Below, one piece after another: positions 52,867-61,613 of a DNA stretch of 64,000 nt (position 1 is its first letter; each line of letters opens with the position of its first letter). This DNA is from Cupriavidus necator A5-1 (GTDB lineage: Bacteria > Pseudomonadota > Gammaproteobacteria > Burkholderiales > Burkholderiaceae). The position numbers and the translations under genes are program-made. The stretch is from NCBI RefSeq assembly GCF_000744095.1, contig NZ_JQLI01000008.1, forward strand, positions 2,046,001-2,110,000. The letters are read 5' to 3'. Under the pieces are notes generated by a model. That model made no database searches. It was given only the letters and a program-made list of their open reading frames with translations, and was not told where the DNA came from.

Positions 52867-55800
52867 CTAACGCGCAAGTAACGCTCGCGCCTCGACGATG
52901 TCGGGCTGGTCGAAGCCCTCGGTGAATCGGGCGAGCGGCGGCTCGAGCGCAGTACGCGCGTCGACGTGGCCCTGCCTCTGTCGCAGCTTTGCCAGCGACA
53001 GGGCGGCGCGCAACTCGAGTGAGTGAGCTCCCTGGCTTGTGGCGATCTCGAGCGCCCTGAGCAACGACGATTCGGCTTCGACGAGGTTGGCGCTGTTGTG
53101 CAACAGCAGCTCGCCGCGCTGGCGATACAGTTCGGCGTCCAGCCAGTGCTCCCCTGTGCGCCTGGCGTCATCGAGCGCTCGATCGAGCGCTGCAAGCGCG
53201 GCCTCGGTTTCACCCACGTCGCCCAGACATTCCGCAAGCAGCCCGCGATACAGCGTCAGCCGCAGGCGTGCGCCCGTGGCGAGAAAGCCGTCGATGGCCG
53301 CCTGCATCCCCGCTACAGCCTCGGAGCCGGGCGACTGTTTCGCGCTCGCCCATGCGAGCAGCACGTCGGCCCAGGCGAGGTAATACCCGACGTGGTACCG
53401 TTCGGCGATCTCATGCGCCTGTCTGGCGTAGTGAAGCGTGAGACCGTGCTCGCGTCGCAGGGCATGCTGCATGGCGAGATAGGCCAGCGCAAGCGCCTGG
53501 GAGAATGGGTGTGCCACCCGATTCGCCATCGCCAGTGCTTCGCGCCCACGCTGCATTGCCTGGTCGGCGAGTCCCGTGAACCAGAATGCATGCGCCGACC
53601 ATGCCGCGGCCAATACGCCGAAGTTGCCGCCCATCAGCGACACATGCTCGGCGTGCTGGGCCTCGTCATACGCGTCGTGCGCATGTTGATACGCAGCTTC
53701 CACCGCCACCCAATCTCCCTTCTGGACCAGGCTCCCCATGACGTTGGTCCACGCCATCACCGCGTAGGTACCCGAGCCAAGCGTGCCCAACCCCGCAAGG
53801 AGTTCCTCGCTCAGGCTCTGTGCCTGCGCAATTTCCGCCCTCACTTCAAGAAAGAATGCAAGGCTGACCTGAGCGCGCGCCTGTTGACTGACGTCGCCTG
53901 CATATCTGCTGAGTTCCACGGCGCCTCGCAGCGGCGATTCCAGCTCGGGAGCCGCCCAGCCGCGGGAGATGCGGATGGGTGGCGCAAGGTCGAGTTGCAA
54001 TGCCAACGACTGCCTGGCGCGCTCTTGTGGGTCCACGATCTGATTGGCTTGTGACAGCCCGCGTTGCAGCAGCGCGATTGCATCGTCATAGGCATACACA
54101 CTCTGCGCGACGCCAGCCGCGTGACGATAGAAAGCGGCTGACCGGCTGGTCTGGCCCGCCTGCTCGTAGTGGGCAGCAATCTGTGCGCTTACAGCGTCGA
54201 GATCGCCGCCTGGTTCCTGCTCGAGTGCCCGCGCCACGCGCTGATGCAAGCGGCGGCGCAGCAGGGGGCTCACCTCGGCGTATGCCACGTCCCTGATCTT
54301 GTCATGGCTGAAGTCAAAGGCCATGCCCCCGCTGTCGGGCTGGCGCACAATGCGCCGTTGCCAGAGTTCGTCCAAGGCGCTTGCGAGAGCGTCCTCGCTC
54401 AAGTCGCTCGCCTGGGCGAGCACGTCGGCGTTGAAGGCGCGTCCAACGATCGCGGCTAGCCCGACGATGTCCCTTGCGGCGGGCGAGAGTTGCGCCAGCC
54501 GGTTCGAGATGATCGAATATACCTTGGGTGGCAACTTCGAACTTGTCCCACTCTGCGCTCCATCGGCCGTCGCGATGTCCGAGCGGGCGCGCATCATCTC
54601 GACCGTGAACAAAGGATTGCCCTCGCTCTCCTGGAATAACCGTGTGGCCTCCGTATCGGCCAGCGGTCGGTCTATGATCTGGGCCGCGATCTTCGCGGTT
54701 TCGGCGGCATCCAGGGCGCCCAGTGATATCTCGATGAGTTGGTCGTCGCGGCGCAAGGCGTCAAGCAGCCGGTTCACGGTGTGCAATGGCATGATTTCTT
54801 CATGACGCGCCGTAGCGACCACCAGGAGCTTTGCGCCCCCGTCGAAGCGCATCAGATAGCGTAGCCATTCGAGCGTCTCCGCGTCGCACCATTGCAGATC
54901 GTCAAGCAACAACAACAGCGGCCCGCCTTTCGCCAGGAAAGCTCGTGCCAGCGCCTCGAAGAAGCGCTGGCGCTGCCAGTATTCGGTGAACGGAGAGGGC
55001 GGTGACAAGCCGGGTTGCTGCGTTAGCAGTTCAGGCAGCAGACGGGCGACTTCGGTCAGCCATAGTCTGTCGAGCCGGCTTATCGCTTCGCGCAGCGCAG
55101 GGCTTCGCAGCCAGTCGGTGACCGGCGCGAGCACAAGCCGTCCCTCGGCGGCGTAGGCGCGCGAGTGCGCGGCGGTGATTCCCTGCCCGGCGATATATAC
55201 GAGCAACTCCTGTGCCAGGCGCGATTTGCCAATGCCGGCTTCGCCCGAGATCAGGGTGAATTGCTTGTCGCCAAGTTGCGTGCGCTGCCACACTTCGAGG
55301 AGCTGTCGCCATTCACGATGACGTCCAATCAGGGGCAGCGTTGCGTCCCGCGGGCGTTGGAGTTGCGTTGGCGCAGCCTCGGCAGCGAGACGCGCATAGG
55401 CCTCTCGCAGAGCGCTGCTCGGCACGACGCCTAACTCGCGCTCGAACGTTTCAACACAGGATCGATAGGCGCGCAACGCGGACGCTTGATCGCGGTTCAG
55501 CGCATGCAGACGCATCAACGTCATATAGGTAGGTTCGCGGCATGGATCGAGCCGCTGCAATTGCTGCGTGTGCTTCAGTGCCTCTGCGTAGTCGCGTCTG
55601 TGCTCACTCAACTCGCTGAGACGGGCGAGCGCCGCGATGCACTGTTCGCGCAGATGATCGCGCTCCGGGCCTATCCACTCATCGAGGCAACTCGCTAACA
55701 AGTCGCCGCGATACAACTCCGCGGCATGCGTCAGCATTTCCTCTTCGGCGGCGGCGTCGCCGTTCTTGGCAGCTTGCTCTGCGGTGGCGAGGGCGGTTTG

Positions 55801-56151
55801 AAACTGGGCCACATCGAGATCGAGCGCCGAATCGGGCAGCCATCGCACCATTTGCGCATCGGCGTGGACGAGCCGGGCTGCCTGCGGCCAAGCCTTGCGC
55901 AGCTGAAACAGGAGTTGACGCAGAGCATTGCGCGCCTGGGCTTGCCCGGAATCGGGCCAGAACAGGAATGCAAGTTGCTGGCGCGACTGCGGCGCGCCCC
56001 GACGCAGAATCAGGTAGGCAAGCAGCGCCTGTAATCGGGGGGAGTTCGCATCGGGCATGTGCGCGTCAGCACCGTCGAGATGGAACTCGCCGAACAACCG
56101 GACAGAGTAGCGAGCTTCAGGAGCATGCTGAGAAACTGTGCTGGAGCCCAT
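52867..56151 (-). CDS. BTAD / AAA ATPase / TPR transcriptional regulator
   Basis: A 1094-residue SARP-like regulator. It has a winged-helix-like DNA-binding start (about 15-95, YSVRLFGEFHLDG), a BTAD helical domain (about 100-245), a STAND ATPase (about 260-560; Walker A GEAGIGKSR, Walker B-like LLLLLDDLQW) and TPR-like repeats to the end. It lacks the cyclase-like domain of the two related proteins in the window. The start at 56151 is preferred over 56157 because GGAG then has 6 bp spacing. It is 120 bp upstream of the FAD oxidase on the same strand and may control it and the diiron gene. Confidence 0.92.
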   Translation of the reverse strand: MGSSTVSQHAPEARYSVRLFGEFHLDGADAHMPDANSPRLQALLAYLILRRGAPQSRQQLAFLFWPDSGQAQARNALRQLLFQLRKAWPQAARLVHADAQMVRWLPDSALDLDVAQFQTALATAEQAAKNGDAAAEEEMLTHAAELYRGDLLASCLDEWIGPERDHLREQCIAALARLSELSEHRRDYAEALKHTQQLQRLDPCREPTYMTLMRLHALNRDQASALRAYRSCVETFERELGVVPSSALREAYARLAAEAAPTQLQRPRDATLPLIGRHREWRQLLEVWQRTQLGDKQFTLISGEAGIGKSRLAQELLVYIAGQGITAAHSRAYAAEGRLVLAPVTDWLRSPALREAISRLDRLWLTEVARLLPELLTQQPGLSPPSPFTEYWQRQRFFEALARAFLAKGGPLLLLLDDLQWCDAETLEWLRYLMRFDGGAKLLVVATARHEEIMPLHTVNRLLDALRRDDQLIEISLGALDAAETAKIAAQIIDRPLADTEATRLFQESEGNPLFTVEMMRARSDIATADGAQSGTSSKLPPKVYSIISNRLAQLSPAARDIVGLAAIVGRAFNADVLAQASDLSEDALASALDELWQRRIVRQPDSGGMAFDFSHDKIRDVAYAEVSPLLRRRLHQRVARALEQEPGGDLDAVSAQIAAHYEQAGQTSRSAAFYRHAAGVAQSVYAYDDAIALLQRGLSQANQIVDPQERARQSLALQLDLAPPIRISRGWAAPELESPLRGAVELSRYAGDVSQQARAQVSLAFFLEVRAEIAQAQSLSEELLAGLGTLGSGTYAVMAWTNVMGSLVQKGDWVAVEAAYQHAHDAYDEAQHAEHVSLMGGNFGVLAAAWSAHAFWFTGLADQAMQRGREALAMANRVAHPFSQALALAYLAMQHALRREHGLTLHYARQAHEIAERYHVGYYLAWADVLLAWASAKQSPGSEAVAGMQAAIDGFLATGARLRLTLYRGLLAECLGDVGETEAALAALDRALDDARRTGEHWLDAELYRQRGELLLHNSANLVEAESSLLRALEIATSQGAHSLELRAALSLAKLRQRQGHVDARTALEPPLARFTEGFDQPDIVEARALLAR

Positions 56152-56884
56152 CCGCATCTCCGTGTTTGAGCCGGAAGTGGCGCACCACGGCGATCAACCG
56201 CAGCGATGCCTGTCTGACATACTCGCGCTCTCGGTAAAAAGCATTGCGCAACAAAGCCTTGCGGAATCGCGGCAACAATTCAGCGTAACTTGAATTTTTG
56301 ATTGGTTTGGACTTTTTTTGCACCGCTCGCGTCAATCTGCATCGAAAGCGCGGAGCTCCCAGGTAGGGGCACGGTGTGGTGGTATTGAAACTGCATGGCG
56401 CGCCCGGCATCGGCGAGTGCCTGACACCAGCTGGCTATTTAGAAATGTCGGCACGGCTGTGCTTTTTGCGCGGGGGAAGGCTTTTCGGGGTGTTGGATAG
56501 GGCGGTTATGCTGGCCGGAAGCGGCTGATTCGGGATCAGGGTGGCGCAGGGGAAGCCCACCGGCAAAGTTAAAATGTCCGCACGAAGAGCTACAGGCCGA
56601 CCTAGCGGCCGGGCAGTTGCGGCCTGGCGCCGCCCCCACATCTGCTGACGCGGAACGTCATTGAAGAAATGCAATTAATCGCTAATAGTGCGATGTCGCA
56701 TGTGCAGCAACGACCCATCTTGCCGTTTAGATACGCATGAATGCTTTTGCGCCACCTCCGCCGGGCCGATGGGGCAGACCTCGCTCGGGACGAGGCCAAA
56801 ACGTTGCGCCAGGCGGCATGCTTGCAAGAATCGAGAGCCCAGTGGAGGGAGCAATCGCCACCTGAGTAAGCCATCCTGACAACC
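56152..56884. other. Intergenic region, nothing recognised
   Basis: Open frames in this 730 bp have no ribosome site or recognisable domain. It probably contains the promoter of the BTAD regulator. It may be an old insertion scar. Confidence 0.4.
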
Positions 56885-56905
56885 GAAAACTCCGCTTTCG
56901 CGGAG
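56885..56905 (-). terminator. Terminator of the reductase gene
   Basis: On the minus strand CTCCGC-GAAA-GCGGAG is followed directly by TTTTC, 15 bp after the stop codon at 56921. Confidence 0.75.
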
Positions 56906-56920
56906 GTTCGGAGCCGCTGG

Positions 56921-57934
56921 TCAGATATCCAGTACGATCTTGCCGATGTGCTCATTCAATTCCTGGTAGCGAAAGGCGTCAGCGATCGCTTCCAGCGGGA
57001 AGTGCCGATCAACGACCGGGCGGATGCCAGTGGCATTCAGGGCACGCACCATGTCAAGCTGGTGTCGGCGGCTCCCCACCAGCAGGCCGGTCAGGCGCAG
57101 ATGCTTGCGCAGCAGCTGGGTGACGGTGACCGGCCCGGTCGGGTTCCCCAGCGAGCCGATCACGGCGATATGTCCGCCGACACGGGCTGCCGTCATCGAT
57201 TGGTCGAGGGTCGCGGCGCCGCCAACCTCGATAACATGGTCGACGCCAGCGCCATCTGTCATCTCGCGTACGGTCTCGCCCCACTGCGTCGTCTTGTGAT
57301 AGTTGATCAGGCAATCTGCGCCAAGCTTCTGGAGCCTGCCAAGCTTCTCGTCTGAGGATGAGGTGGCGATCACCCGCGCGCCGGCCGCTTTGGCAAATTG
57401 CAGGGCAAAGACCGATACGCCGCCGGTGCCGAGGACCAGCACGGTCCCTCCGGGCTTCAAGGCGCCATCGACAAACAATGCCCGCCAGGCTGTCAGCCCG
57501 GCCGTGGTCAGCGTCGCGGCCTCGGCGTGGCTGTAGCCGTGCGGAGCGTGCGTGAAGCAGGCCTCAGGCAACGTCACGGTTTCCCGCGCAAAACCGTCGA
57601 CGCCATCCCCGGGGACAGTAGCGAAATCGCACAACCTCGGCTCTCCGTCATGCCACGTCGGGAAGAACGTGCTGACAACATGGTCACCGACCGCGAATGC
57701 CTTCACGCCCGCGCCAACGGCGGTGACTTCCCCGGCGCCGTCCGCCATCGGAATGCGCCTTTCCGTCAAGCCCCGACGGCCGGAAACGACGGCGTAGTCA
57801 TGATAGTTGAGCGAACTGGCACGTATGCGGACGGTGATCTCGCCCGGTCCCGGGGGGGCGGCCGTGGCTTCCCCGGTGACGATGCGCTCGAAACCGGCCG
57901 GTGGGTCGAGGTAAACGGCTTTTGCTGCAGTCAT
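56921..57934 (-). CDS. Medium-chain dehydrogenase, quinone-oxidoreductase-like
   Basis: A 337-residue NAD(P)-dependent oxidoreductase. The catalytic domain has RASSLNYHDYAVVSG and the typical turn PMADGAGEVTAVG. The Rossmann motif is VLGTGGVSVFALQFAKAAGARVI (about 172-195). It lacks the cysteine and histidine set of a zinc alcohol dehydrogenase, so quinone or enone reduction is more likely than alcohol oxidation. It is divergent from the small gene at 58190, with a TGTCGAC box (57991-58008) in the shared region. It probably belongs to the GntR regulon. Confidence 0.88.
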   Translation of the reverse strand: MTAAKAVYLDPPAGFERIVTGEATAAPPGPGEITVRIRASSLNYHDYAVVSGRRGLTERRIPMADGAGEVTAVGAGVKAFAVGDHVVSTFFPTWHDGEPRLCDFATVPGDGVDGFARETVTLPEACFTHAPHGYSHAEAATLTTAGLTAWRALFVDGALKPGGTVLVLGTGGVSVFALQFAKAAGARVIATSSSDEKLGRLQKLGADCLINYHKTTQWGETVREMTDGAGVDHVIEVGGAATLDQSMTAARVGGHIAVIGSLGNPTGPVTVTQLLRKHLRLTGLLVGSRRHQLDMVRALNATGIRPVVDRHFPLEAIADAFRYQELNEHIGKIVLDI

Positions 57935-57990
57935 AGCATTCCCTTAGTCGGCGACAAAACACTGCGGAACGAGTTTAGCATTGCCAAATT

Positions 57991-58008
57991 ATTAATGTCG
58001 ACTATAAG
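57991..58008. promoter_or_regulatory. Putative GntR operator, box 1
   Basis: ATTAATGTCGACTATAAG is a near-palindrome centred on GTCGAC, 57 bp upstream of the reductase start. It fits the general FadR-subfamily pattern yGTM-KACy. Confidence 0.55.
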
Positions 58009-58074
58009 TGCACTGGTTGCGCAGCGGTCCGGCATGGAGCGGAAGTTCAGGCAACCGGGGCGTCACTTCGGCAA

Positions 58075-58097
58075 ATAAAGAGTGTCGACAAGAATTA
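58075..58097. promoter_or_regulatory. Putative GntR operator, box 2
   Basis: ATAAAGAG, TGTCGACA and AGAATTA: the perfect core palindrome TGTCGACA with A/T-rich flanks, about 90 bp before the small gene at 58190. Confidence 0.5.
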
Positions 58098-58189
58098 TTT
58101 TTCGTAATGATGGTGGAAAGCGTCGCGCCGACGGTGAGTGCTGTCAGCGAGCAGCGTCGAGCACGCCGCAAACCAAGGAGACTGCAACC

Positions 58190-58414
58190 ATGTTCCACGT
58201 GAGAAAATGCCTCGCCATGCTGTGCGCCGGAGGTGGCGCCAGCTTCCGTCGCCGCCTGGGCCGGGCTGTCGCTGACGGATTCTGCTGGCTTGCCGGGCGC
58301 TTGTCCTACGCGAGCGCGGCGTTGCTGGTGGTGGATCTGCTGGCGTGGGACAGCGAAGGCAAGATCGTGCGCAACTACCTGCAAGAGGACGAGGCACCCA
58401 CTGCCGTCGAGTGA
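58190..58414 (+). CDS. Small basic, membrane-associated-looking protein
   Basis: A 74-residue protein. An Arg/Cys-rich N-terminus (RKCLAMLCAGGGASFRRRLGR) is followed by a mildly hydrophobic segment (FCWLAGRLSYASAALLVVDLLAW) that could be one membrane helix, then an acidic tail (QEDEAPTAVE). The ATG at 58190 follows a strong AAGGAGAC. No family is recognised. It lies 170 bp upstream of the GntR gene on the same strand, behind box 2, so it is probably part of that regulon. Confidence 0.6.
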   Translation: MFHVRKCLAMLCAGGGASFRRRLGRAVADGFCWLAGRLSYASAALLVVDLLAWDSEGKIVRNYLQEDEAPTAVE

Positions 58415-58584
58415 GCCGGCCGCGCAGTGCGCAATGGGTAGGGCAAGGCGGCGCCAGCCGCGGTCCTGGCACACGGCCGAAGCCGTGCCGGCCCGGGGCA
58501 CGACGTGAGGTAAGATCTTGGGCGCCGCGCGCTCCGCCGTGCCTGCGCCGGACCCGATCGCAACTCTCGGAAGTACCTCCACTC

Positions 58585-59400
58585 ATGGGAAGACTCAAGA
58601 CTACCAATACGCCTGAACTGCAAGCTCTGCTGACGCCGAAGACCCCACAGAATCCTGTCACGCTGGCTGTGGAGCAGGCGCTCATGCATGGACGCGACTG
58701 GTCAGCATCGGTGGCTGAGCAGATTGCGGTGCGGCTGGCGGGCCTGATCACCATCGACGTCATCCATGCCGGCCAGCGCCTGCTGGAGAAGGATATCAGC
58801 GATGTCCTGGAGGTCAGCCGCGCCCCCGTGCGCGAGGCCCTGCGCATCCTGGAGCGCGAACGGCTGATCGAGTTCCGGGCCCGGCGCGGCGCCATCGTCA
58901 CGGAGCCGAATGCGCAGGACCTGAAGGATATCTACGTCGTGCGCGAAGCACTGTTCGCCATCCTGCTGCGCGAACTGATGGAAGAGCGCGTCGAGGCGCT
59001 TGACGCCCTGTTCGAGGCGTTCATGCCGAAGCTCAGCAAGGCGGTGGAGGATTCCGCCGTGGATGCCTATATCAGCGCGACGTTCCTGGCGAACATGGCG
59101 ATGGCGGACCTGTCGAGAAACCGGCTGGTCGGGGACTTGCTGAATTCCATCGCGCTGCGCACGCTGCGTTATGTGCGACTCGGGCTCGCAGCCAATCCCG
59201 GCTCGCTCGAGAATTCAATCAAGACCTGGCGCGCGCTGCAGCGTTCCGTGGCCAGGCGCGACATCGACGTGGTCCTGCAGACCGCGCGCAAGCGCATCGA
59301 AAGCTCCCGCGACGCCGCCATCCGTACGCTGTCATCCGGCGCGCCGAAGAGCAAGGGCGCCGCTTCCCGCCCCAGCGCCGCGCCGGCCAAGGCCGCCTGA
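58585..59400 (+). CDS. GntR-family regulator, FadR subfamily (FCD domain)
   Basis: A 271-residue regulator. The winged helix (about 38-105) includes LLEKDISDVLEVSRAPVREALRILERERLI, the hallmark of the family. An FCD effector domain (about 120-245) follows, then an Ala/Ser/Lys-rich tail. FCD regulators respond to small carboxylates. Three TGTCGAC boxes around it (57991, 58075, 59801) are its likely sites, covering the reductase, the small gene and the Bug gene. About 35 extra N-terminal residues precede the fold. The ribosome site is weak (GGAAG). Confidence 0.92.
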   Translation: MGRLKTTNTPELQALLTPKTPQNPVTLAVEQALMHGRDWSASVAEQIAVRLAGLITIDVIHAGQRLLEKDISDVLEVSRAPVREALRILERERLIEFRARRGAIVTEPNAQDLKDIYVVREALFAILLRELMEERVEALDALFEAFMPKLSKAVEDSAVDAYISATFLANMAMADLSRNRLVGDLLNSIALRTLRYVRLGLAANPGSLENSIKTWRALQRSVARRDIDVVLQTARKRIESSRDAAIRTLSSGAPKSKGAASRPSAAPAKAA

Positions 59401-59410
59401 GCGGCCGCGC

Positions 59411-59700
59411 CTTCCATAGCACGCTGGTCAGCTTCTGCATCAGCAGGCTGCTGGCGGCAACGCTCAGCCAGACCAGCAGCCCCAGCAGCAGCGGCTGCCA
59501 CCCTGCGCGTCTGAGCCGTGCGATATCCGTACTCAGCCCGATCGCCGTCAGGGCGCCGACAATCAGCGGGGGCGCGACCAGCCGTACCGCATCCGTAAGC
59601 ATGGCCGGCAGCCACTGGTTAGTGGCCGACGCAGCCACGAACATGACGATGAACCACGGCACGCTGCGGCGGATAAGCCGGCGCGCGCGTAGATGCGTTC
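59411..59700 (-). pseudogene. C-terminal fragment of a YeiH/UPF0324-type membrane protein
   Basis: A frame of about 95 codons keeps the last three helices of the YeiH putative sulfate-exporter family: VPWFIVMFVAASA, LIVGALTAIGLSTDIARLRRAGWQPLLLGLLVW and VAASSLL. The N-terminal seven or so helices are missing; upstream sequence (59700-59800) runs into the Bug gene control region. The fragment is a relic, probably left by the insertion of the GntR/Bug unit. Confidence 0.65.
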
Positions 59701-59800
59701 TTGCAGATGTGCAAGGTTCGGCGCAAAGCCGTCCACAGTGTGCTTCGCGCACAAAATCTACGTTGGTCGGTCACTTCCGGTAACGTCATTACACTCCAAT

Positions 59801-59825
59801 TTATTTATGTCGACAATAAAAATAA
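59801..59825. promoter_or_regulatory. Putative GntR operator, box 3
   Basis: TTATTTATGTCGACAATAAA followed by AATAA: the same TGTCGAC core with A/T-rich arms, about 115 bp upstream of the Bug gene start. Confidence 0.55.
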
Positions 59826-59936
59826 CGACTGCTATGATCGTACTCACGATAGCCGGAGCGGGTAGAAATCGCTGGTCGCACTCTTGGTTGGGTGAGGCAG
59901 GCAGCACTTAGCAGGCTGGGTAATGGTCGAAAGAAC

Positions 59937-60941
59937 ATGGGGACGACGATGTCATCACTAAGGAAGCTGCTCTCAATCACGCTGTGCACCACGGCAAGCA
60001 TCGCCTTGTGCGTGCCAGGACCGGTGCAGGCACAGGAAGCCTGGCCCGTGCGCCCGATTCAAATGATCGTGCCGTCGTCTGCCGGATCGGGAACCGACGC
60101 GCTGGCGCGGGCCATGGCGCAGCGTCTTTCCGAGTCGCTGAAGCAGGCTGTGGTGGTGGAGAACCGGCCAGGAGGCAGCGGGGTGATCGGGACTAACGCC
60201 GTCCTCAAGGCGGCGCCGGATGGCTACACGATTCTCTACACAACGGCATCCAGCATGGTGGTTGCGCCGGCCGTCATCAAGTCCATTTCCCAGGATGCAA
60301 GAAAGAACCTCGTGCCGATCGCGCAGACAGCTGTGGGGGGGGTGTTGCTGCTGGTGAGCCCGGATCTGCCGGTGCACGACTTGCCTGGACTCATCCAGCT
60401 CGTGAAGGCGAATCCGGACAAGTACAGCTATGGTAGCTGGGCCACCGGCTCGTCCGGGCACCTGACGATGGAGTGGCTGAAGAATCAGACTGGCATGAAG
60501 ACCGAGCACGTCGCATATCGGACAGCCAGTCAACTGCTCACCGAGCTTTCCTCGGGTGTGTTGAAGATCGGCTGGACGGATCCCAGCGTGGCGGTTCCGT
60601 TCCTGCGTTCCGGGAAGGTGCGCGGCATTGCCATTGTGGGCAACGTGCGCTCTCCCCAGCTTGCCGACGTCAAGACGCTGGGTGAGCAGGGCTACAAGTT
60701 CAATACGGTGGGATGGTTCGGCATGTTCGCGCCGCCCGGGACTAGTCCGGCGATCGTGAAGCGGCTGGCCGATGAGGTCAACAAGGTGCAGGGGACGCCG
60801 GAGATCGCGGCCCTGATGAAGAAGCTGAACTTCGAGTCGCCTCCGGTAAAGTCCTCGGGGCAGTTGGGCGAGATTGTCCGGAACGATTTGCAAGTCTGGA
60901 CGAAGATCGCCAACGACGCAGGAATCAAGGTCGACGAATAG
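59937..60941 (+). CDS. Bug-family periplasmic substrate-binding protein
   Basis: A 334-residue solute receptor. The signal peptide (about 1-32, ending PVQAQE) leads to the Bug signature PIQMIVPSSAGSGTDALARAMAQRL and VVENRPGGSGVIGTNAV. The C-terminal FAPPGTSPAIVKRLADEVNKV is also typical. The start is taken at ATG 59937; ATG 59949 four codons later is equally possible. It lies downstream of GntR box 3 and upstream of the Rieske and quinone oxidoreductase genes, so the ligand is probably the substrate of that small pathway. Confidence 0.9.
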   Translation: MGTTMSSLRKLLSITLCTTASIALCVPGPVQAQEAWPVRPIQMIVPSSAGSGTDALARAMAQRLSESLKQAVVVENRPGGSGVIGTNAVLKAAPDGYTILYTTASSMVVAPAVIKSISQDARKNLVPIAQTAVGGVLLLVSPDLPVHDLPGLIQLVKANPDKYSYGSWATGSSGHLTMEWLKNQTGMKTEHVAYRTASQLLTELSSGVLKIGWTDPSVAVPFLRSGKVRGIAIVGNVRSPQLADVKTLGEQGYKFNTVGWFGMFAPPGTSPAIVKRLADEVNKVQGTPEIAALMKKLNFESPPVKSSGQLGEIVRNDLQVWTKIANDAGIKVDE

Positions 60942-60967
60942 ATGAGGTGCACGCGAGTGCAAAGCCA

Positions 60968-61297
60968 ATGCCTGATTCCAATTGGATTCTGGTCGGGCCT
61001 CCGGAGTCACTGGCTCCGGGCGCACGCAAACTGGTCTTCCTGCAAGACGGTCAGTCGGCGATCGTGTTCAATGTTGGCGGCCAGTTTTTTGCCATGGAGA
61101 ACAGTTGCCCGCATGCGGGAGCCTCCATGGCTGGAGGTCCGTGTGTTGAGCACATTATCAGTTGCCCTTCACACGGCTTGCGCTTTGACATTCGCAACGG
61201 CCTGTGCACGGCATCTGCGAGCATGCGTATCCCCACCTATGAAGTCGTGATGAAGGACAAGCAAATTTGGCTGCGCGTGCCAGAACTCAATTGTTGA
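60968..61297 (+). CDS. Rieske [2Fe-2S] ferredoxin-like protein
   Basis: A 109-residue small Rieske protein with ligands Cys47 and His49 (CPHAG) and Cys66 and His69 (CPSHG). The start at ATG 60968 is preferred over GTG 60947; neither has a strong ribosome site. It follows the Bug gene by 26 bp on the same strand, and a reductase gene follows at 61614. No oxygenase subunit is encoded next to it, so it may serve one elsewhere, or act in nitrite-reductase-small-subunit-like fashion. Confidence 0.88.
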   Translation: MPDSNWILVGPPESLAPGARKLVFLQDGQSAIVFNVGGQFFAMENSCPHAGASMAGGPCVEHIISCPSHGLRFDIRNGLCTASASMRIPTYEVVMKDKQIWLRVPELNC

Positions 61298-61343
61298 GAA
61301 TACCCTATTGATGTTTCCAGAATTCACGACGACGCTTCTCGCT

Positions 61344-61380
61344 TGTCCTCCCCGCGCAGGCGGGGATCCTGTGTCTTTGA
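61344..61380. repeat. REP-like palindromic repeat
   Basis: CCCCGC-GCAG-GCGGGG with flanks TTGTCCT and ATCCTGTGTCTTTGA. This closely resembles the short CCCCGC-GCGGGG palindromes scattered in many proteobacterial intergenic regions. It lies in the 316 bp gap 61298-61613, which otherwise holds nothing recognised. Confidence 0.6.
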
Positions 61381-61613
61381 CGACGCGGATTACTGTCATA
61401 AAAAGGAAAGTTCAAGGCGTGCAAGGTAAAGCAGAAAATAGTGCCAGGGCAGATGATTTAATCGTCGCGAAGGACACTCAGACTTTGTCGAGCCGCCTGC
61501 GGCAAATCTTCTGCAGCCGGATCAACTGTGTCCCACAACTGGGTCGTCCTTTGGCGAGCTCAAGCGGCATGCCCAGGTGAACTGTCCATACTTGATAGAA
61601 AATAGGAGAAGAC

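Noticed and set aside
56117..56410. 97-codon minus-strand frame upstream of the BTAD regulator
   Set aside because: Overlaps the start of the regulator, with no recognisable domain and no ribosome site.
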